Source: Pinibacter soli (GTDB lineage Bacteria; Bacteroidota; Bacteroidia; Chitinophagales; Chitinophagaceae). From it: a stretch of 64,000 nucleotides of DNA. A program made the translations under genes and the position numbers. Numbering within the stretch: the first letter of the stretch is position 1; each line of letters opens with the position of its first letter. The notes under the pieces are model-generated. The model did not search any database. It saw only the letters and a program-made list of their open reading frames with translations, and was not told where the DNA came from. Of this stretch, positions 52,388 to 61,619 are shown one piece after another. The stretch covers positions 124,001-188,000 of the forward strand of contig NZ_JASBRG010000003.1 of the NCBI RefSeq assembly GCF_029961145.1. Reading direction: 5' to 3'.

Positions 52388-52523
52388 TCGTAAAAATGTT
52401 GGTTGTGTTATTGTAAAGCACTAATGTAAACAGAAGTTTGCTTGCTTCAAATGACGGTTTGAATTTTATAATCCAATGCTGACGGTATTTTAACTGAGAG
52501 ATTAAAAAAGTACAAGAAAAGGT

Positions 52524-52593
52524 AAAAGTAAAAATTCAAAAGTCAAAAATGGTGCGACAGTGTGAACGTTTTGACTTTTGAATTTTTACTTTT
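52524..52593. repeat. 25-bp inverted repeat (AAAAGTCAAAA family)
   Basis: Perfect arms at 52524-52548 and 52569-52593 around 20 bp, directly before the DUF1905 gene. Confidence 0.7.
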
Positions 52594-52605
52594 TAATTTT
52601 AGCCT

Positions 52606-53112
52606 ATGGTAAAATTCAGCACCACCATTGTTCGTTTCGACTCGCAAGGCGAAAAAACTGGCTGGACCTACATTGAAGTGCCGGCTGCTTTGGCACAGAA
52701 ACTTTCGCCCGGTAACAAAAAATCATTTCGCGTAAAGGGAAAGCTGGATAATTATGAGTTTGAAGGAGCTGCCCTGTTGCCGATGGGTGAAGGCAATTTT
52801 ATCCTGGCATTGAACGGCACTATGCGTAAAGGCATCAAAAAGCAAAAGGGTGACAAACTGATAGTAATATTAGAAATAGACAAACCATTCGAAATTCCAT
52901 CGTGGTTTATGGAATGCATCGAAGATGAACCCAAAGCCATTGCTTACTTCAATAGTCTGCCGGGCTCACATAGAAACTATTTTGTGAAATGGATATTGGC
53001 CGCAAAAACAAGTCCTACCCAGGACAAACGAACTGCACAAGTGATTCACGCCTTGATCAATGCAATGACCTATCCGGAGATGCTGCATTATGAGAGAGAC
53101 AGGAATAGTTGA
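52606..53112 (+). CDS. DUF1905/YdeI-OmpD-associated family protein
   Basis: 168 residues. The N-terminal half, with GWTYIEVPAALAQKLSPGNK and KSFRVKGKLDNYEFEGAALL, is DUF1905-like; the C-terminal half (FNSLPGSHRNYFVKWILAAKTS) matches the YdeI/OmdA C-terminal pattern. A small soluble protein of unknown molecular role. No clear operon partner; the trp region follows after about 350 bp. Confidence 0.75.
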   Translation: MVKFSTTIVRFDSQGEKTGWTYIEVPAALAQKLSPGNKKSFRVKGKLDNYEFEGAALLPMGEGNFILALNGTMRKGIKKQKGDKLIVILEIDKPFEIPSWFMECIEDEPKAIAYFNSLPGSHRNYFVKWILAAKTSPTQDKRTAQVIHALINAMTYPEMLHYERDRNS

Positions 53113-53183
53113 GAATTGAAAGTTGAAAGTTGAGAATGCTTTTTGTGTGCCGGAGGAAGTGATAGCGAGCATTCTTGCTGCCG

Positions 53184-53252
53184 TGGTTCGTGTCCCCACG
53201 AACCACTCAGAGCAATCACGATGTGCATTTCGGTTCGTGAAGACACGAACCG
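53184..53252. repeat. Pair of GGTTCGTG hairpins
   Basis: Two hairpins with 9-bp arms (TGGTTCGTG/CACGAACCA at 53184-53205; CGGTTCGTG/CACGAACCG at 53231-53252). Both carry the same core. Probably a member of a dispersed palindromic repeat family. Confidence 0.7.
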
Positions 53253-53338
53253 AGGCGGCTTACAGGTTCGACAATGAATCGCGAAAAATCTGCATACTCA
53301 GTATTATCTATGTGCATTAAATCTTAATTAATCATCAA

Positions 53339-53358
53339 AATCATGAAAATCTGCGTTC
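53339..53358 (+). repeat. Interspersed 20-bp repeat, copy 4
   Basis: Another exact AATCATGAAAATCTGCGTTC, about 110 bases upstream of the trp leader peptide and 4.3 kb from copy 3. Confidence 0.8.
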
Positions 53359-53467
53359 CGGCTTTCGCATTTTCTAATTTTCAAATTATCTAATTGTTCC
53401 GCTGTTTCTTAAAATTCTTTTCAAAAAATTTGGTGGTTTGGAAAATGAGGTTCATTTTTGCCATGCA

Positions 53468-53530
53468 ATGAAAAAACAAGTAATAAATATTCAGTGGTGG
53501 TGGCATACAAACTCTTCCGGGGTTGTGTAA
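53468..53530 (+). CDS. trpL: trp operon leader peptide with three consecutive Trp codons
   Basis: 20 codons starting ATG 53468: a short MKKQVINIQ stretch, then three tandem TGG codons (residues 10-12, 53495-53503), then HTNSSGVV and TAA at 53530. A terminator follows 34 bases later and then trpE. The last codons overlap a segment (53518-53524) that can pair with the terminator's left arm. This is the layout of a transcription attenuator in which ribosome stalling at Trp codons permits read-through. No Shine-Dalgarno is visible; an upstream 8-codon ORF ends at 53471 with an ATGA overlap. Confidence 0.8.
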   Translation: MKKQVINIQWWWHTNSSGVV

Positions 53531-53564
53531 TGTCATTTTCATGTTTATATAAACGCATTATATC

Positions 53565-53591
53565 AGGCCCCGAAGTATTCGGGGCTTTTTT
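53565..53591 (+). terminator. trp attenuator terminator
   Basis: Stem AGGCCCCGAA/TTCGGGGCTT (53565-53574, 53578-53587) with a 3-nt loop, then a T-run to 53591. Its left arm (GGCCCCG, 53566-53572) can instead pair with CGGGGTT at 53518-53524, the candidate antiterminator. It lies 64 bases before trpE. Confidence 0.82.
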
Positions 53592-53654
53592 ATTTGGTTC
53601 CGGGTAGCGAGGCGAATTAGAAACAACAGTTAAAAAACATCCATTAGTCACCGA

Positions 53655-55076
53655 ATGAAACGAATTGCAATAAGAACGGACGTAAAAAAAATGCTGGCAG
53701 ATGTATTTACGCCGGTTGGCATCTACCTCAGGTTAAGAGACAGGTTTCGCGACACGATCCTGCTTGAAAGCACTGACCACCACGTAGCAGAAAACAGCTA
53801 CTCATTCATCGGCATCAACGCAATTGCCGGAATGGAAATCACTTCAAAAGAAAGCCTGGAATTCAAACTGCCAGGCCAGTCTCCCGAAAAATTACCCATT
53901 AAAACCACAGAAGAAGTTCCGCAGCACCTATGGAACTTTATGAAGCGCTTCGAGATCGCTGAAGGTTCAAGCACACTTAAAGAAGCAAGATTTGCACAAG
54001 GCTTATATGGTTACACCACCTTCGACGCGGTACAATTCTTTGATACTATAAAACTCAGCGTTGGCAATGGTCAGCAACCGACCATTCCGTTGATGCGGTA
54101 CAGGTTATATCAATATGTGATTGCCATCAATCACTTTAAAGACGAACTGTTCATTTGCGAAAATAAAATCGACGGTATCGAAAGCGAACTCAGCGTGGTA
54201 GAATCGCTGATACGCAGTCGCGACATTCCGGTTTATCCGTTTGCAGTGCAAGGTGAAGAAGGAAAGAACATGAGCGACACAGATTATATGGACATGGTGA
54301 AGAAAGGTATTCAAAGCTGTTTCCGCGGAGATGTGTTCCAGATCGTTCTCAGTAGAAGATTCCAGCAGAAATTCACCGGCGATGAATTCAATGTGTATCG
54401 CGCACTTCGCAGCATCAATCCTTCTCCTTATTTATTTTTCTTCGATTACGGCGACTATAAATTAATGGGCTCAAGTCCTGAAGCGCAACTGATCATCCAA
54501 AACGGCAAAGCGGTTGTACACCCTATTGCAGGCACTTTCAAAAGAACCGGCAACGATGAAATTGACGCACGTGAAACAGAGCGTTTAAGAAATGATCCCA
54601 AAGAAAATGCGGAACACGTAATGCTCGTGGATCTTGCCCGCAACGATCTCAGCCGCCTGTGCGATGATGTGCAAGTGGTTCACTACAAGCAGGTGCAATA
54701 CTATTCTCACGTGATTCATTTGGTAAGTGAAGTAACCGGAAAAGTGCGTCCTGACAGCAATCCGTTTGAACTGCTTGCAAAAACATTTCCTGCAGGTACC
54801 TTAAGCGGCGCGCCAAAGATTAAAGCGATGCAACTGATCGATTCATACGAACCAACGAGCCGCAGCTATTACGGTGGAGGCATTGGCTTTATGGGATTTG
54901 ACGGCAGCTGCAACCACGCAATTATGATCCGCACATTCTTAAGTAAGGACAATACCCTTACTTACCAAGGCGGTGCAGGCGTAGTATCTGCAAGCAATCC
55001 TGAACATGAATTGCAGGAAGTAAACAACAAGCTGGGAGCTTTGAAAAAAGCAATCGAGTTCGCTGAAACAATTTGA
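53655..55076 (+). CDS. trpE: Anthranilate synthase component I
   Basis: 473 residues. TrpE uses chorismate and ammonia (from TrpG) to make anthranilate. The N-terminus has LLES (36-39), the Trp feedback-binding motif. The chorismate-binding half has GDVFQIVLSRRF, then PIAGTFKRTGND and EHVMLVDLARNDL, plus FPAGTLSGAPKIKAM. It follows a Trp-coding leader and terminator, so transcription should fall when Trp is plentiful. First gene of the trp operon. Confidence 0.96.
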   Translation: MKRIAIRTDVKKMLADVFTPVGIYLRLRDRFRDTILLESTDHHVAENSYSFIGINAIAGMEITSKESLEFKLPGQSPEKLPIKTTEEVPQHLWNFMKRFEIAEGSSTLKEARFAQGLYGYTTFDAVQFFDTIKLSVGNGQQPTIPLMRYRLYQYVIAINHFKDELFICENKIDGIESELSVVESLIRSRDIPVYPFAVQGEEGKNMSDTDYMDMVKKGIQSCFRGDVFQIVLSRRFQQKFTGDEFNVYRALRSINPSPYLFFFDYGDYKLMGSSPEAQLIIQNGKAVVHPIAGTFKRTGNDEIDARETERLRNDPKENAEHVMLVDLARNDLSRLCDDVQVVHYKQVQYYSHVIHLVSEVTGKVRPDSNPFELLAKTFPAGTLSGAPKIKAMQLIDSYEPTSRSYYGGGIGFMGFDGSCNHAIMIRTFLSKDNTLTYQGGAGVVSASNPEHELQEVNNKLGALKKAIEFAETI

Positions 55077-55167
55077 TTCTTTTGGTAATCAGCAGTGATG
55101 CTACTATTAAACATCATTGCGTCGCACACTTCAGCGGTTGAATAGAACTGAACAAACAAACAAAACC

Positions 55168-55785
55168 ATGGCTAACAATACAACAGATAATAAAGGTGTA
55201 GGAAAAATATTGGTGTTTGACAATTACGATTCATTCACCTACAACCTCGTGCATCTTGTAGAGAAAATAACACACACAAAGGTGGACGTTTACCGCAACG
55301 ATAAAATTGCATTGGAAGACGTTAATAAATATGACAAGATCATTTTATCACCAGGTCCTGGCATTCCTGAAGAAGCAGGTTTGTTGTTGCCTTTGATCAA
55401 ACAGTATGCGCCAACGAAATCTATACTGGGTGTATGTCTTGGGCACCAGGCGATAGGGCAGGCATTTGGTGGTAACCTAACCAATCTGTCAACTGTTTAT
55501 CACGGTGTGGCAACAAATATTATGCAAAAGAAAGTTGCACCAAAAGGCACAAACGAAGTATTCAACAATTTGCCTGCAGAATTAGAAGTTGGCCGCTACC
55601 ATTCATGGGTGGTAGATAGAAAAGGATTTCCTGAAGAACTGGAAATTACTGCAGAAGATGAAAACGGTTTTATCATGGCACTGCGCCATAAAACGTATGA
55701 TGTGCAAGGCGTACAGTTCCACCCAGAAAGCGTATTGACACCAATGGGCGAAAAGATTTTGAGGAATTGGCTGGAGGTTAATTGA
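55168..55785 (+). CDS. trpG: Anthranilate synthase component II (glutamine amidotransferase)
   Basis: 205 residues from the ATG at 55168. An upstream in-frame TTG at 55117 would add 17 residues and is less likely. Catalytic Cys90 is in LGVCLGHQAIG, with His/Glu in GVQFHPESVL; FDNYDSFTYNLVHL is typical of class I amidotransferases. It supplies ammonia to TrpE. It is a separate gene, not fused to TrpE or TrpD. Confidence 0.94.
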   Translation: MANNTTDNKGVGKILVFDNYDSFTYNLVHLVEKITHTKVDVYRNDKIALEDVNKYDKIILSPGPGIPEEAGLLLPLIKQYAPTKSILGVCLGHQAIGQAFGGNLTNLSTVYHGVATNIMQKKVAPKGTNEVFNNLPAELEVGRYHSWVVDRKGFPEELEITAEDENGFIMALRHKTYDVQGVQFHPESVLTPMGEKILRNWLEVN

Positions 55786-55813
55786 AAGTTGAAAGTTGAA
55801 AATGTGGGGAGCT

Positions 55814-55836
55814 GTAGGGGCGAATCGCATTCGCCC
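55814..55836. repeat. Small palindromic repeat, copy 1
   Basis: GTAGGGGCGAATCGCATTCG plus CCC (23 bp), with a GGGCGAA/TTCGCCC hairpin. An identical copy lies at 62213-62235, after the hisH-like gene. Confidence 0.7.
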
Positions 55837-55908
55837 TGTTGCCCAAATAGCGAGATGAATTGAAACAGAAATTGGTGATTGAAGCCGGGTGTTAAACAAA
55901 AAACCAAA

Positions 55909-56901
55909 ATGAAAAAGATTTTACAATATTTATTCGAACATAAAACATTGAGCCGCGAGCAGGCGAAAGATGTGCTGGTAAACATTAGCCGCGGACAGTA
56001 CAACGAGCATGAAATAACAGCATTTGTAACAGTATTTTTAATGCGCAGCATTACCATTGCAGAATTGCAGGGTTTTGGAGATGCATTGCTGGAACTGTGT
56101 GTGAAAGTTGATTTGAACGGCCACAAAGTAATTGACATTGTTGGAACCGGTGGCGATGGAAAAAACACATTCAACATCTCTACGCTATCCTGTTTTGTCG
56201 TAGCAGGAGCAGGGCACAAAGTGGCCAAACACGGCAACTACGGCGCCACATCGGTAAGTGGTGCATCAAATGTGATGGAGCAGTTGGGTTACAAATTCAA
56301 GGCAGATAACGGAGCGCTACAAAGGGAAGTGGATGAGGCAAACATTTGCTTTTTGCACGCACCAATATTTCATCCCGCATTAAAGACAGTTGCGCCGATC
56401 CGCAAGAATCTTGCAGTGAGGACATTCTTCAACATGCTTGGGCCAATGGTGAACCCAGCGAATCCGGCGTTTCAATTGGTAGGTGTGTACAACCTTGAAA
56501 TGGCAAGGATATACACGTATTTGCTGCAGCAAACCAACCGCGAATTTGTCATCATTCACAGTCTCGATGGTTATGATGAAATTTCACTGACAAACGATAC
56601 CAAAGTAATCACCAATCGCGGAGAGCGCATCATGACACCGGAGCAGTTAGGCAAAAGAATGGTAAATGCATCCGATATTTATGGCGGCAATACGCCGGAA
56701 GAGGCGACAAAGATTTTTCTTAAAATAATTCAGGGAAAAGGAACATGGGCGCAGAACGCAGTAGTACTGGCAAATGCAGCAATGGCACTCAATGGCTCTG
56801 GGAAATACGGAGACTACGATGCAGCATATAACGCAGCGGTGGAAAGCCTCGAAAGCGGCAAAGCTTACGAAAGCTTACAAAAATTAATAGCAATGCAATG
56901 A
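55909..56901 (+). CDS. trpD: Anthranilate phosphoribosyltransferase
   Basis: 330 residues from ATG 55909 (the frame extends upstream to a TTG at 55879). It transfers phosphoribose from PRPP to anthranilate. Motifs include VGTGGDGKNTFNIST, KHGNYGATSVSG and LGPMVNPANPAFQLVGVY. Its stop overlaps the start of the next gene (ATGA), so a GNAT gene is inserted into the trp operon at this point. Confidence 0.95.
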   Translation: MKKILQYLFEHKTLSREQAKDVLVNISRGQYNEHEITAFVTVFLMRSITIAELQGFGDALLELCVKVDLNGHKVIDIVGTGGDGKNTFNISTLSCFVVAGAGHKVAKHGNYGATSVSGASNVMEQLGYKFKADNGALQREVDEANICFLHAPIFHPALKTVAPIRKNLAVRTFFNMLGPMVNPANPAFQLVGVYNLEMARIYTYLLQQTNREFVIIHSLDGYDEISLTNDTKVITNRGERIMTPEQLGKRMVNASDIYGGNTPEEATKIFLKIIQGKGTWAQNAVVLANAAMALNGSGKYGDYDAAYNAAVESLESGKAYESLQKLIAMQ

Positions 56902-57341
56902 CATACAAATTGATCCGCGCCATCAATGGTGACAGCGAATTGATTTTCGACATTAAGAAAAGGTCGATCAAACCTTATGTTGAGAAGATGTTTGGATGGG
57001 ACGAAGAATGGCAGCGACAATTTGTTTACAAAAATTATAAACCTCAGGATATCGAGTTCATCATTGCCGAAGATCATTGCATCGGGTTACTGGAAGTGCA
57101 GGAATATGACGACGAAATTTTTTTAAAGAACATCCTGATCGTAAACGAATACCAGGAAAAAGGAATTGGGACAGCTATTTTGAAACAGTTAATTGAAAGA
57201 GCAGGAGAATTGCATAAGCCAATAAGACTTGAGGTTTTGGCGATAAATGAACGGGCTGAAGCTTTTTATAAACGATTAGGATTTGCGGTGACGGAGAGAA
57301 ACAATATTAAGGTATGCATGGAATTCAAAATTCAAAAGTAA
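56898..57341 (+). CDS. GNAT N-acetyltransferase inside the trp operon
   Basis: 147 residues. The core GNAT motif A is NEYQEKGIGTAIL (acetyl-CoA binding, about residue 89), preceded by the beta-strands ...IFLKNILIV. N-terminal YKLIRAINGDSELIFDIKK is not a classical Rim/Pat sequence. The gene overlaps trpD by 4 bases and must be translated with it. Substrate unknown; its place suggests a housekeeping acetyltransferase that hitch-hikes on trp expression or an amino acid acetyltransferase. Confidence 0.8.
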   Translation: MTYKLIRAINGDSELIFDIKKRSIKPYVEKMFGWDEEWQRQFVYKNYKPQDIEFIIAEDHCIGLLEVQEYDDEIFLKNILIVNEYQEKGIGTAILKQLIERAGELHKPIRLEVLAINERAEAFYKRLGFAVTERNNIKVCMEFKIQK

Positions 57342-57424
57342 AAAGTATAAACGCGTGCGACCTTTCGGACGTTTTTTGACTTTTGATTTTTGACTTTTTA
57401 ATTTCGACTTTTAACTTATAACCA

Positions 57425-58222
57425 ATGAACATTTTAGATAAAATAATTGAGCAGAAGAAAATTGAAGTAGCAGAAAGGAAAGCGAAAAAATCGATAGAAG
57501 AATTGAAGCAGAGCGAGTTCTTTGGAAGAGAGACATTGTCTCTGAAACAGTTTTTGCTTGATGAGGACAGAACGGGCATCATTGCAGAGTTTAAAAGAAA
57601 GTCGCCATCAAAAGGAATGATCAATGGAACTGCTGATGTGGTCGAGGTTACAAGCGCATACAGAGCAAATGGAGCGTCCTGTTTATCGGTTTTGACAGAT
57701 GAAATATTTTTTGGCGGCAGCACTGAAGATCTGATCAAAGCAAGAGTGAACAATATTCCTATTTTGCGAAAAGATTTTATCATAGATGAGTATCAGATTG
57801 TAGAGGCGAAGTCAATGGGCGCTGACGTAATTTTGCTGATCGCAGCATGCCTTACGCCGGAAGAAGTAAAACGGTTGGCAGCATTTGCAAAGTCATTGTC
57901 ATTGGAAGTTTTGCTTGAATTACATGATGAGGAAGAGTTGCAACACATTTGTAACGAAACGGAAATTGTGGGGGTGAACAACAGAAATTTGAAAACATTT
58001 ATTGTAGATATAGAGCGAAGCATTGCCATGTCGAAAAAGATACCGGCAGATAAGATAAAAGTTGCAGAAAGCGGTATCAGTTCAATTGAAAATATCAATA
58101 TTTTTAAACAAAACGGATTTCGTGGATTTTTGATCGGCGAGAACTTTATGAAAGAGGCTGACCCCTCAAAAGCATTCGCCACATTCGTTTCACAACTTAA
58201 AAACCAATCGACAAGAACATGA
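57425..58222 (+). CDS. trpC: Indole-3-glycerol phosphate synthase
   Basis: 265 residues. Cyclises CdRP to indole-3-glycerol phosphate. Motifs include EFKRKSPSKG (active-site lysine region), FFGGSTEDLIKARV, ILRKDFIIDEYQI and VAESGIS near the end. It is a stand-alone gene, not fused to TrpF. The 80-bp gap before it contains an AT-rich inverted repeat related to that at 52524. Its stop overlaps trpF. Confidence 0.94.
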   Translation: MNILDKIIEQKKIEVAERKAKKSIEELKQSEFFGRETLSLKQFLLDEDRTGIIAEFKRKSPSKGMINGTADVVEVTSAYRANGASCLSVLTDEIFFGGSTEDLIKARVNNIPILRKDFIIDEYQIVEAKSMGADVILLIAACLTPEEVKRLAAFAKSLSLEVLLELHDEEELQHICNETEIVGVNNRNLKTFIVDIERSIAMSKKIPADKIKVAESGISSIENINIFKQNGFRGFLIGENFMKEADPSKAFATFVSQLKNQSTRT

Positions 58223-58848
58223 GAGTAAAAGTCTGCGGCATGATGCAACCAGAGCAGGTAGCAGAATTAGAAAGCAGCGGCGCTACGTTTGCGGGATTTA
58301 TTTTTTATCCGAAATCGCCCAGGTACATTTTCAAACAGATGAGCCTTTTGCAATTGAAGAAAATTAAGAACATCAACAAAGTAGGCGTGTTTGTAAATGC
58401 ACCGGTAGAAGAAGTACTGCACATGGTAGATGAATGCGGTCTGCACATGGTGCAGTTGCATGGCGATGAATCACCCCGCTACTGCGAACGCATTTCAGAT
58501 TATATCTCAGTAGTAAAAGCATTCCGTCTGAGTGAAAACGATAGTATCGAGTGGATGATCAAGCCTTATATGGATGTGTGTGACATGTTTATGTTCGATA
58601 CGATGGGCGCGGGTTATGGCGGTACCGGAAAGAAATTTGACTGGAACCAATTGAAAAATGTCACCATAGGTAAACCATATTTCCTGAGTGGTGGCATTCA
58701 ACCTGACGATGTGGAGAAGCTGAAAGAGTTTGCAAGAGAGCCGTCGTCAAAGGCTTTGTTCGCTGTTGACATCAATAGCAAGTTTGAAGTAAGTCCTGGA
58801 GTAAAGGACATGGAGAAGGTAAAAACATTTATTAAAGAGTTGTCGTAA
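58219..58848 (+). CDS. trpF: Phosphoribosylanthranilate isomerase
   Basis: 209 residues. An Amadori rearrangement of PRA to CdRP. The N-terminal VKVCGMMQ (catalytic Cys) is typical; the aspartate general acid lies in MFDTMGAGYGGTGK; the C-terminal half has FLSGGIQPDDVEKL and SPGVKDMEKV. The start codon overlaps trpC (ATGA). Confidence 0.93.
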   Translation: MRVKVCGMMQPEQVAELESSGATFAGFIFYPKSPRYIFKQMSLLQLKKIKNINKVGVFVNAPVEEVLHMVDECGLHMVQLHGDESPRYCERISDYISVVKAFRLSENDSIEWMIKPYMDVCDMFMFDTMGAGYGGTGKKFDWNQLKNVTIGKPYFLSGGIQPDDVEKLKEFAREPSSKALFAVDINSKFEVSPGVKDMEKVKTFIKELS

Positions 58849-58858
58849 TACATTTCAC

Positions 58859-59347
58859 ATGATAGTAAGAGACGCCACAGAAGCCGATTTGCCGCAAATA
58901 CTGGAAATATACAACGATGCGATATTAAACACCACCGCTGTGTATGATTATCATCCGCATACATTAGAAATGCGTCAGCAGTGGTTTTCTACAAAAAAGG
59001 AACAGGGCTTCCCGGTATTTGTCGCCGAAGAAAATGGAGCGGTGCTGGGATTCAGTTCCATTGGGCCTTTCAGACCTTGGACGGGATATAAATTTACCGT
59101 AGAGAATCTTATTTATGTAGCAGAAAAAGCAAGAGGGAAAGGCATTAGCAAACTGCTTATGCAACCTTTGATCGATGCAGCAAAAAAGCTAAACATGCAC
59201 GTGATCGTTGCGGGCATCGATGCTACAAACGATATCAGCATTAACCTGCATAAAAAATTCGGATTCGAAGAAGTAGGGTTGTTTAAACAGGTAGGCTATA
59301 AGTTTGACCGATGGCTTGACTTGAAGTTTTTGCAACTAACGTTGTAA
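58859..59347 (+). CDS. Phosphinothricin acetyltransferase-like GNAT
   Basis: 162 residues of the Pat/Bar subgroup: IVRDATEADLPQILEIYNDA at the start, GPFRPWTGYKFTVENLIYVA in the middle and motif A ARGKGISKLLMQPLI. Members acetylate phosphinothricin-like amino acids or methionine sulfoximine/methionine derivatives. It sits between trpF (10-base gap) and trpB, so it should be co-transcribed with trp. Which substrate is used cannot be told. Confidence 0.85.
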   Translation: MIVRDATEADLPQILEIYNDAILNTTAVYDYHPHTLEMRQQWFSTKKEQGFPVFVAEENGAVLGFSSIGPFRPWTGYKFTVENLIYVAEKARGKGISKLLMQPLIDAAKKLNMHVIVAGIDATNDISINLHKKFGFEEVGLFKQVGYKFDRWLDLKFLQLTL

Positions 59348-59491
59348 ACTGCAAATTTGAAAATTTGAAGATTTGAGAAATTGAAAATGAGCAACATGAT
59401 TTTTTAAACATATCTCTTTTAACAAAGCTCATAATAACTTGTAGCCTTTGCGCCTTTGCTTCTTATGCTGCTTTGCGTGAAATAATAGAAA

Positions 59492-60682
59492 ATGAAACAA
59501 ACATTCACATCGCCTGATACAAAGGGCTATTATGGAAAATTTGGAGGTGCTTACATTCCTGAAATGTTGCACCGCAATGTAGAGGAATTGCAATCGAAAT
59601 ACCTGGAAATCATGTACGAGAAAGGATTCCGGGATGAGTTCAACGCATTGTTGAAAGACTATGTCGGCAGACCAACACCGCTGTTTTTAGCAGAGCGTTT
59701 GAGCAAACAGTTCAACACCAACATTTACTTAAAAAGAGAAGATCTTAATCATACAGGCGCACATAAAATTAACAATGCAATAGGCCAGGTACTGTTGGCG
59801 CAACGCCTTGGTAAGAAACGTATCATTGCAGAAACAGGTGCCGGTCAGCATGGTGTGGCAACTGCAACAGTATGCGCATTGAAAGGCATTGAATGCATCG
59901 TGTACATGGGCGTGAAGGATATTGAAAGGCAAGCGCCAAATGTTGCCCGCATGAAAATGCTCGGAGCAAAAGTAATGCCTGCAACAAGTGGTAGCCAGAC
60001 GCTGAAAGATGCGACCAATGAAGCTATCCGCGATTGGATCAACAATCCGACAGATACGCATTATGTAATTGGAAGTGTGGTAGGCCCGCATCCTTATCCG
60101 GACATGGTTGCACGTTTTCAAAGTGTGATAAGTGAAGAAGTGAGATGGCAGTTAAAAGAAAAAACAGGCAGCGAATTACCTACACACGTTGTAGCTTGTG
60201 TTGGTGGAGGAAGTAATGCAGCCGGTGCTTTCTATCATTTTCTCGACGAACCGCAAGTGCAGTTGGTAGCAGTTGAAGCAGCGGGCCTCGGCGTAAATAG
60301 CGGACACAGTGCAGCAACAACCCAGCTTGGAACAGCGGGCGTTTTACACGGTAGTAAAAGCATTGTAATGCAAACAGAAGATGGACAGGTTGTAGAGCCA
60401 CACAGTATTTCAGCCGGTTTGGATTATCCAGGCATTGGACCTTTACATGCACATTTGTTTGACAGCGGCCGCGGTAAATTCTTGAGCGCCACAGATGACG
60501 AGTCTGTACAGGCAGCATTCAATCTCTGCAAGCTGGAAGGCATCATTCCTGCATTGGAATCTGCCCATGCACTAGCAGGATTAAATCAATTGCAGCTAAA
60601 GGAAAAAGACGTTGTAGTACTTTGCCTTAGTGGTCGCGGGGATAAGGATTTGGCCACTTATATGAAGCGCATGGATGCCTGA
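59492..60682 (+). CDS. trpB: Tryptophan synthase beta chain
   Basis: 396 residues, standard TrpB1 length. PLP lysine Lys92 is in [32 protein letters not shown] and [15 protein letters not shown] are diagnostic; [15 protein letters not shown] is the phosphate-binding loop. It joins indole with serine to make Trp, together with TrpA. A 144-bp gap with a repeat separates it from the GNAT gene. Confidence 0.97.
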   Translation: MKQTFTSPDTKGYYGKFGGAYIPEMLHRNVEELQSKYLEIMYEKGFRDEFNALLKDYVGRPTPLFLAERLSKQFNTNIYLKREDLNHTGAHKINNAIGQVLLAQRLGKKRIIAETGAGQHGVATATVCALKGIECIVYMGVKDIERQAPNVARMKMLGAKVMPATSGSQTLKDATNEAIRDWINNPTDTHYVIGSVVGPHPYPDMVARFQSVISEEVRWQLKEKTGSELPTHVVACVGGGSNAAGAFYHFLDEPQVQLVAVEAAGLGVNSGHSAATTQLGTAGVLHGSKSIVMQTEDGQVVEPHSISAGLDYPGIGPLHAHLFDSGRGKFLSATDDESVQAAFNLCKLEGIIPALESAHALAGLNQLQLKEKDVVVLCLSGRGDKDLATYMKRMDA

Positions 60683-60783
60683 GGCAATTTGAAAATTTGA
60701 AGATGTGAAAATTTGAAAATGAAAGGTGCGGCAGCCTTCAAGACATCAGTTATTTAGTTAATCAGTTATTCAATTATTACTCG

Positions 60784-61554
60784 ATGAATCGTATAGAGCA
60801 GGTTTTTAAAAATAAAAATAATAGGGTTCTCAATGTTTACTGCACAGCAGGTTATCCTAAGCTGGACAGCACTTTGCAGGTAATGCAGGCGCTGCAGGAA
60901 GGCGGAGCAGATTTGATTGAACTTGGAATGCCGTACAGTGATCCTTTGGCAGATGGACCGGTTATTCAACACAGCGGTTCGATTGCACTGAGCAACGGCA
61001 TGACCATCGCGACATTATTTAAACAACTGAAGGATTTTCGCAAAACCGTTACGGTTCCGGTTATATTAATGGGGTACATGAATCCGGTAATGCAATATGG
61101 TTTTGAAAAGTTCTGTGCAGATGCGGCGGCTGTGGGTGTTGACGGTTTGATTTTACCTGATTTACCTCAATACGAATTTGAAACAGAGTACGGAGTAATC
61201 ATAAAAAAATACGGACTTGATTTTATTTTTCTTGTAACACCTGAAACCTCCGAAAAGAGAGTGAAGGAATTGGATGCCCTAAGCACCGGATTTTTATATG
61301 CAGTGTCTTCGTCGTCGACAACCGGGAATGATAAAGACTTTGGGGCAGTTGAAACATATTTGCAACGATTGAAAAATCTGCAATTAAAAAATCCAGTGTT
61401 GGTTGGTTTTGGTATAAAAGACAAGCAAACATTTGAATCGGCAAGCAAGCACTCAAATGGCGCCATCATTGGAAGTGCATTTGTCAAAGCATTGGAAAAT
61501 TCATCCGATATTAAAGCAGACACAAAGAGGTTTATCGCCAATGTTTTGTCGTAA
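60784..61554 (+). CDS. trpA: Tryptophan synthase alpha chain
   Basis: 256 residues. Catalytic Glu46 (LIELGMPYSDP) and Asp57 (PLADGP) are present; FGIKDKQTFESASKHSNGAI and GSAFVKALEN fit the phosphate-binding end. It cleaves indole-3-glycerol phosphate to indole and channels it to TrpB. Last core trp gene. Confidence 0.95.
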   Translation: MNRIEQVFKNKNNRVLNVYCTAGYPKLDSTLQVMQALQEGGADLIELGMPYSDPLADGPVIQHSGSIALSNGMTIATLFKQLKDFRKTVTVPVILMGYMNPVMQYGFEKFCADAAAVGVDGLILPDLPQYEFETEYGVIIKKYGLDFIFLVTPETSEKRVKELDALSTGFLYAVSSSSTTGNDKDFGAVETYLQRLKNLQLKNPVLVGFGIKDKQTFESASKHSNGAIIGSAFVKALENSSDIKADTKRFIANVLS

Positions 61555-61619
61555 ATAATCTTGTAAAGCTTTTGAATTTTTACTTTTTCAACAATCATAA
61601 AAATCATCGTTCTCTTTCC

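Noticed and set aside
53421-53651. 76-residue minus-strand frame across the trp leader
   Set aside because: It runs antisense over the leader peptide and terminator, which have clear structural logic on the plus strand, and shows no recognisable motif.
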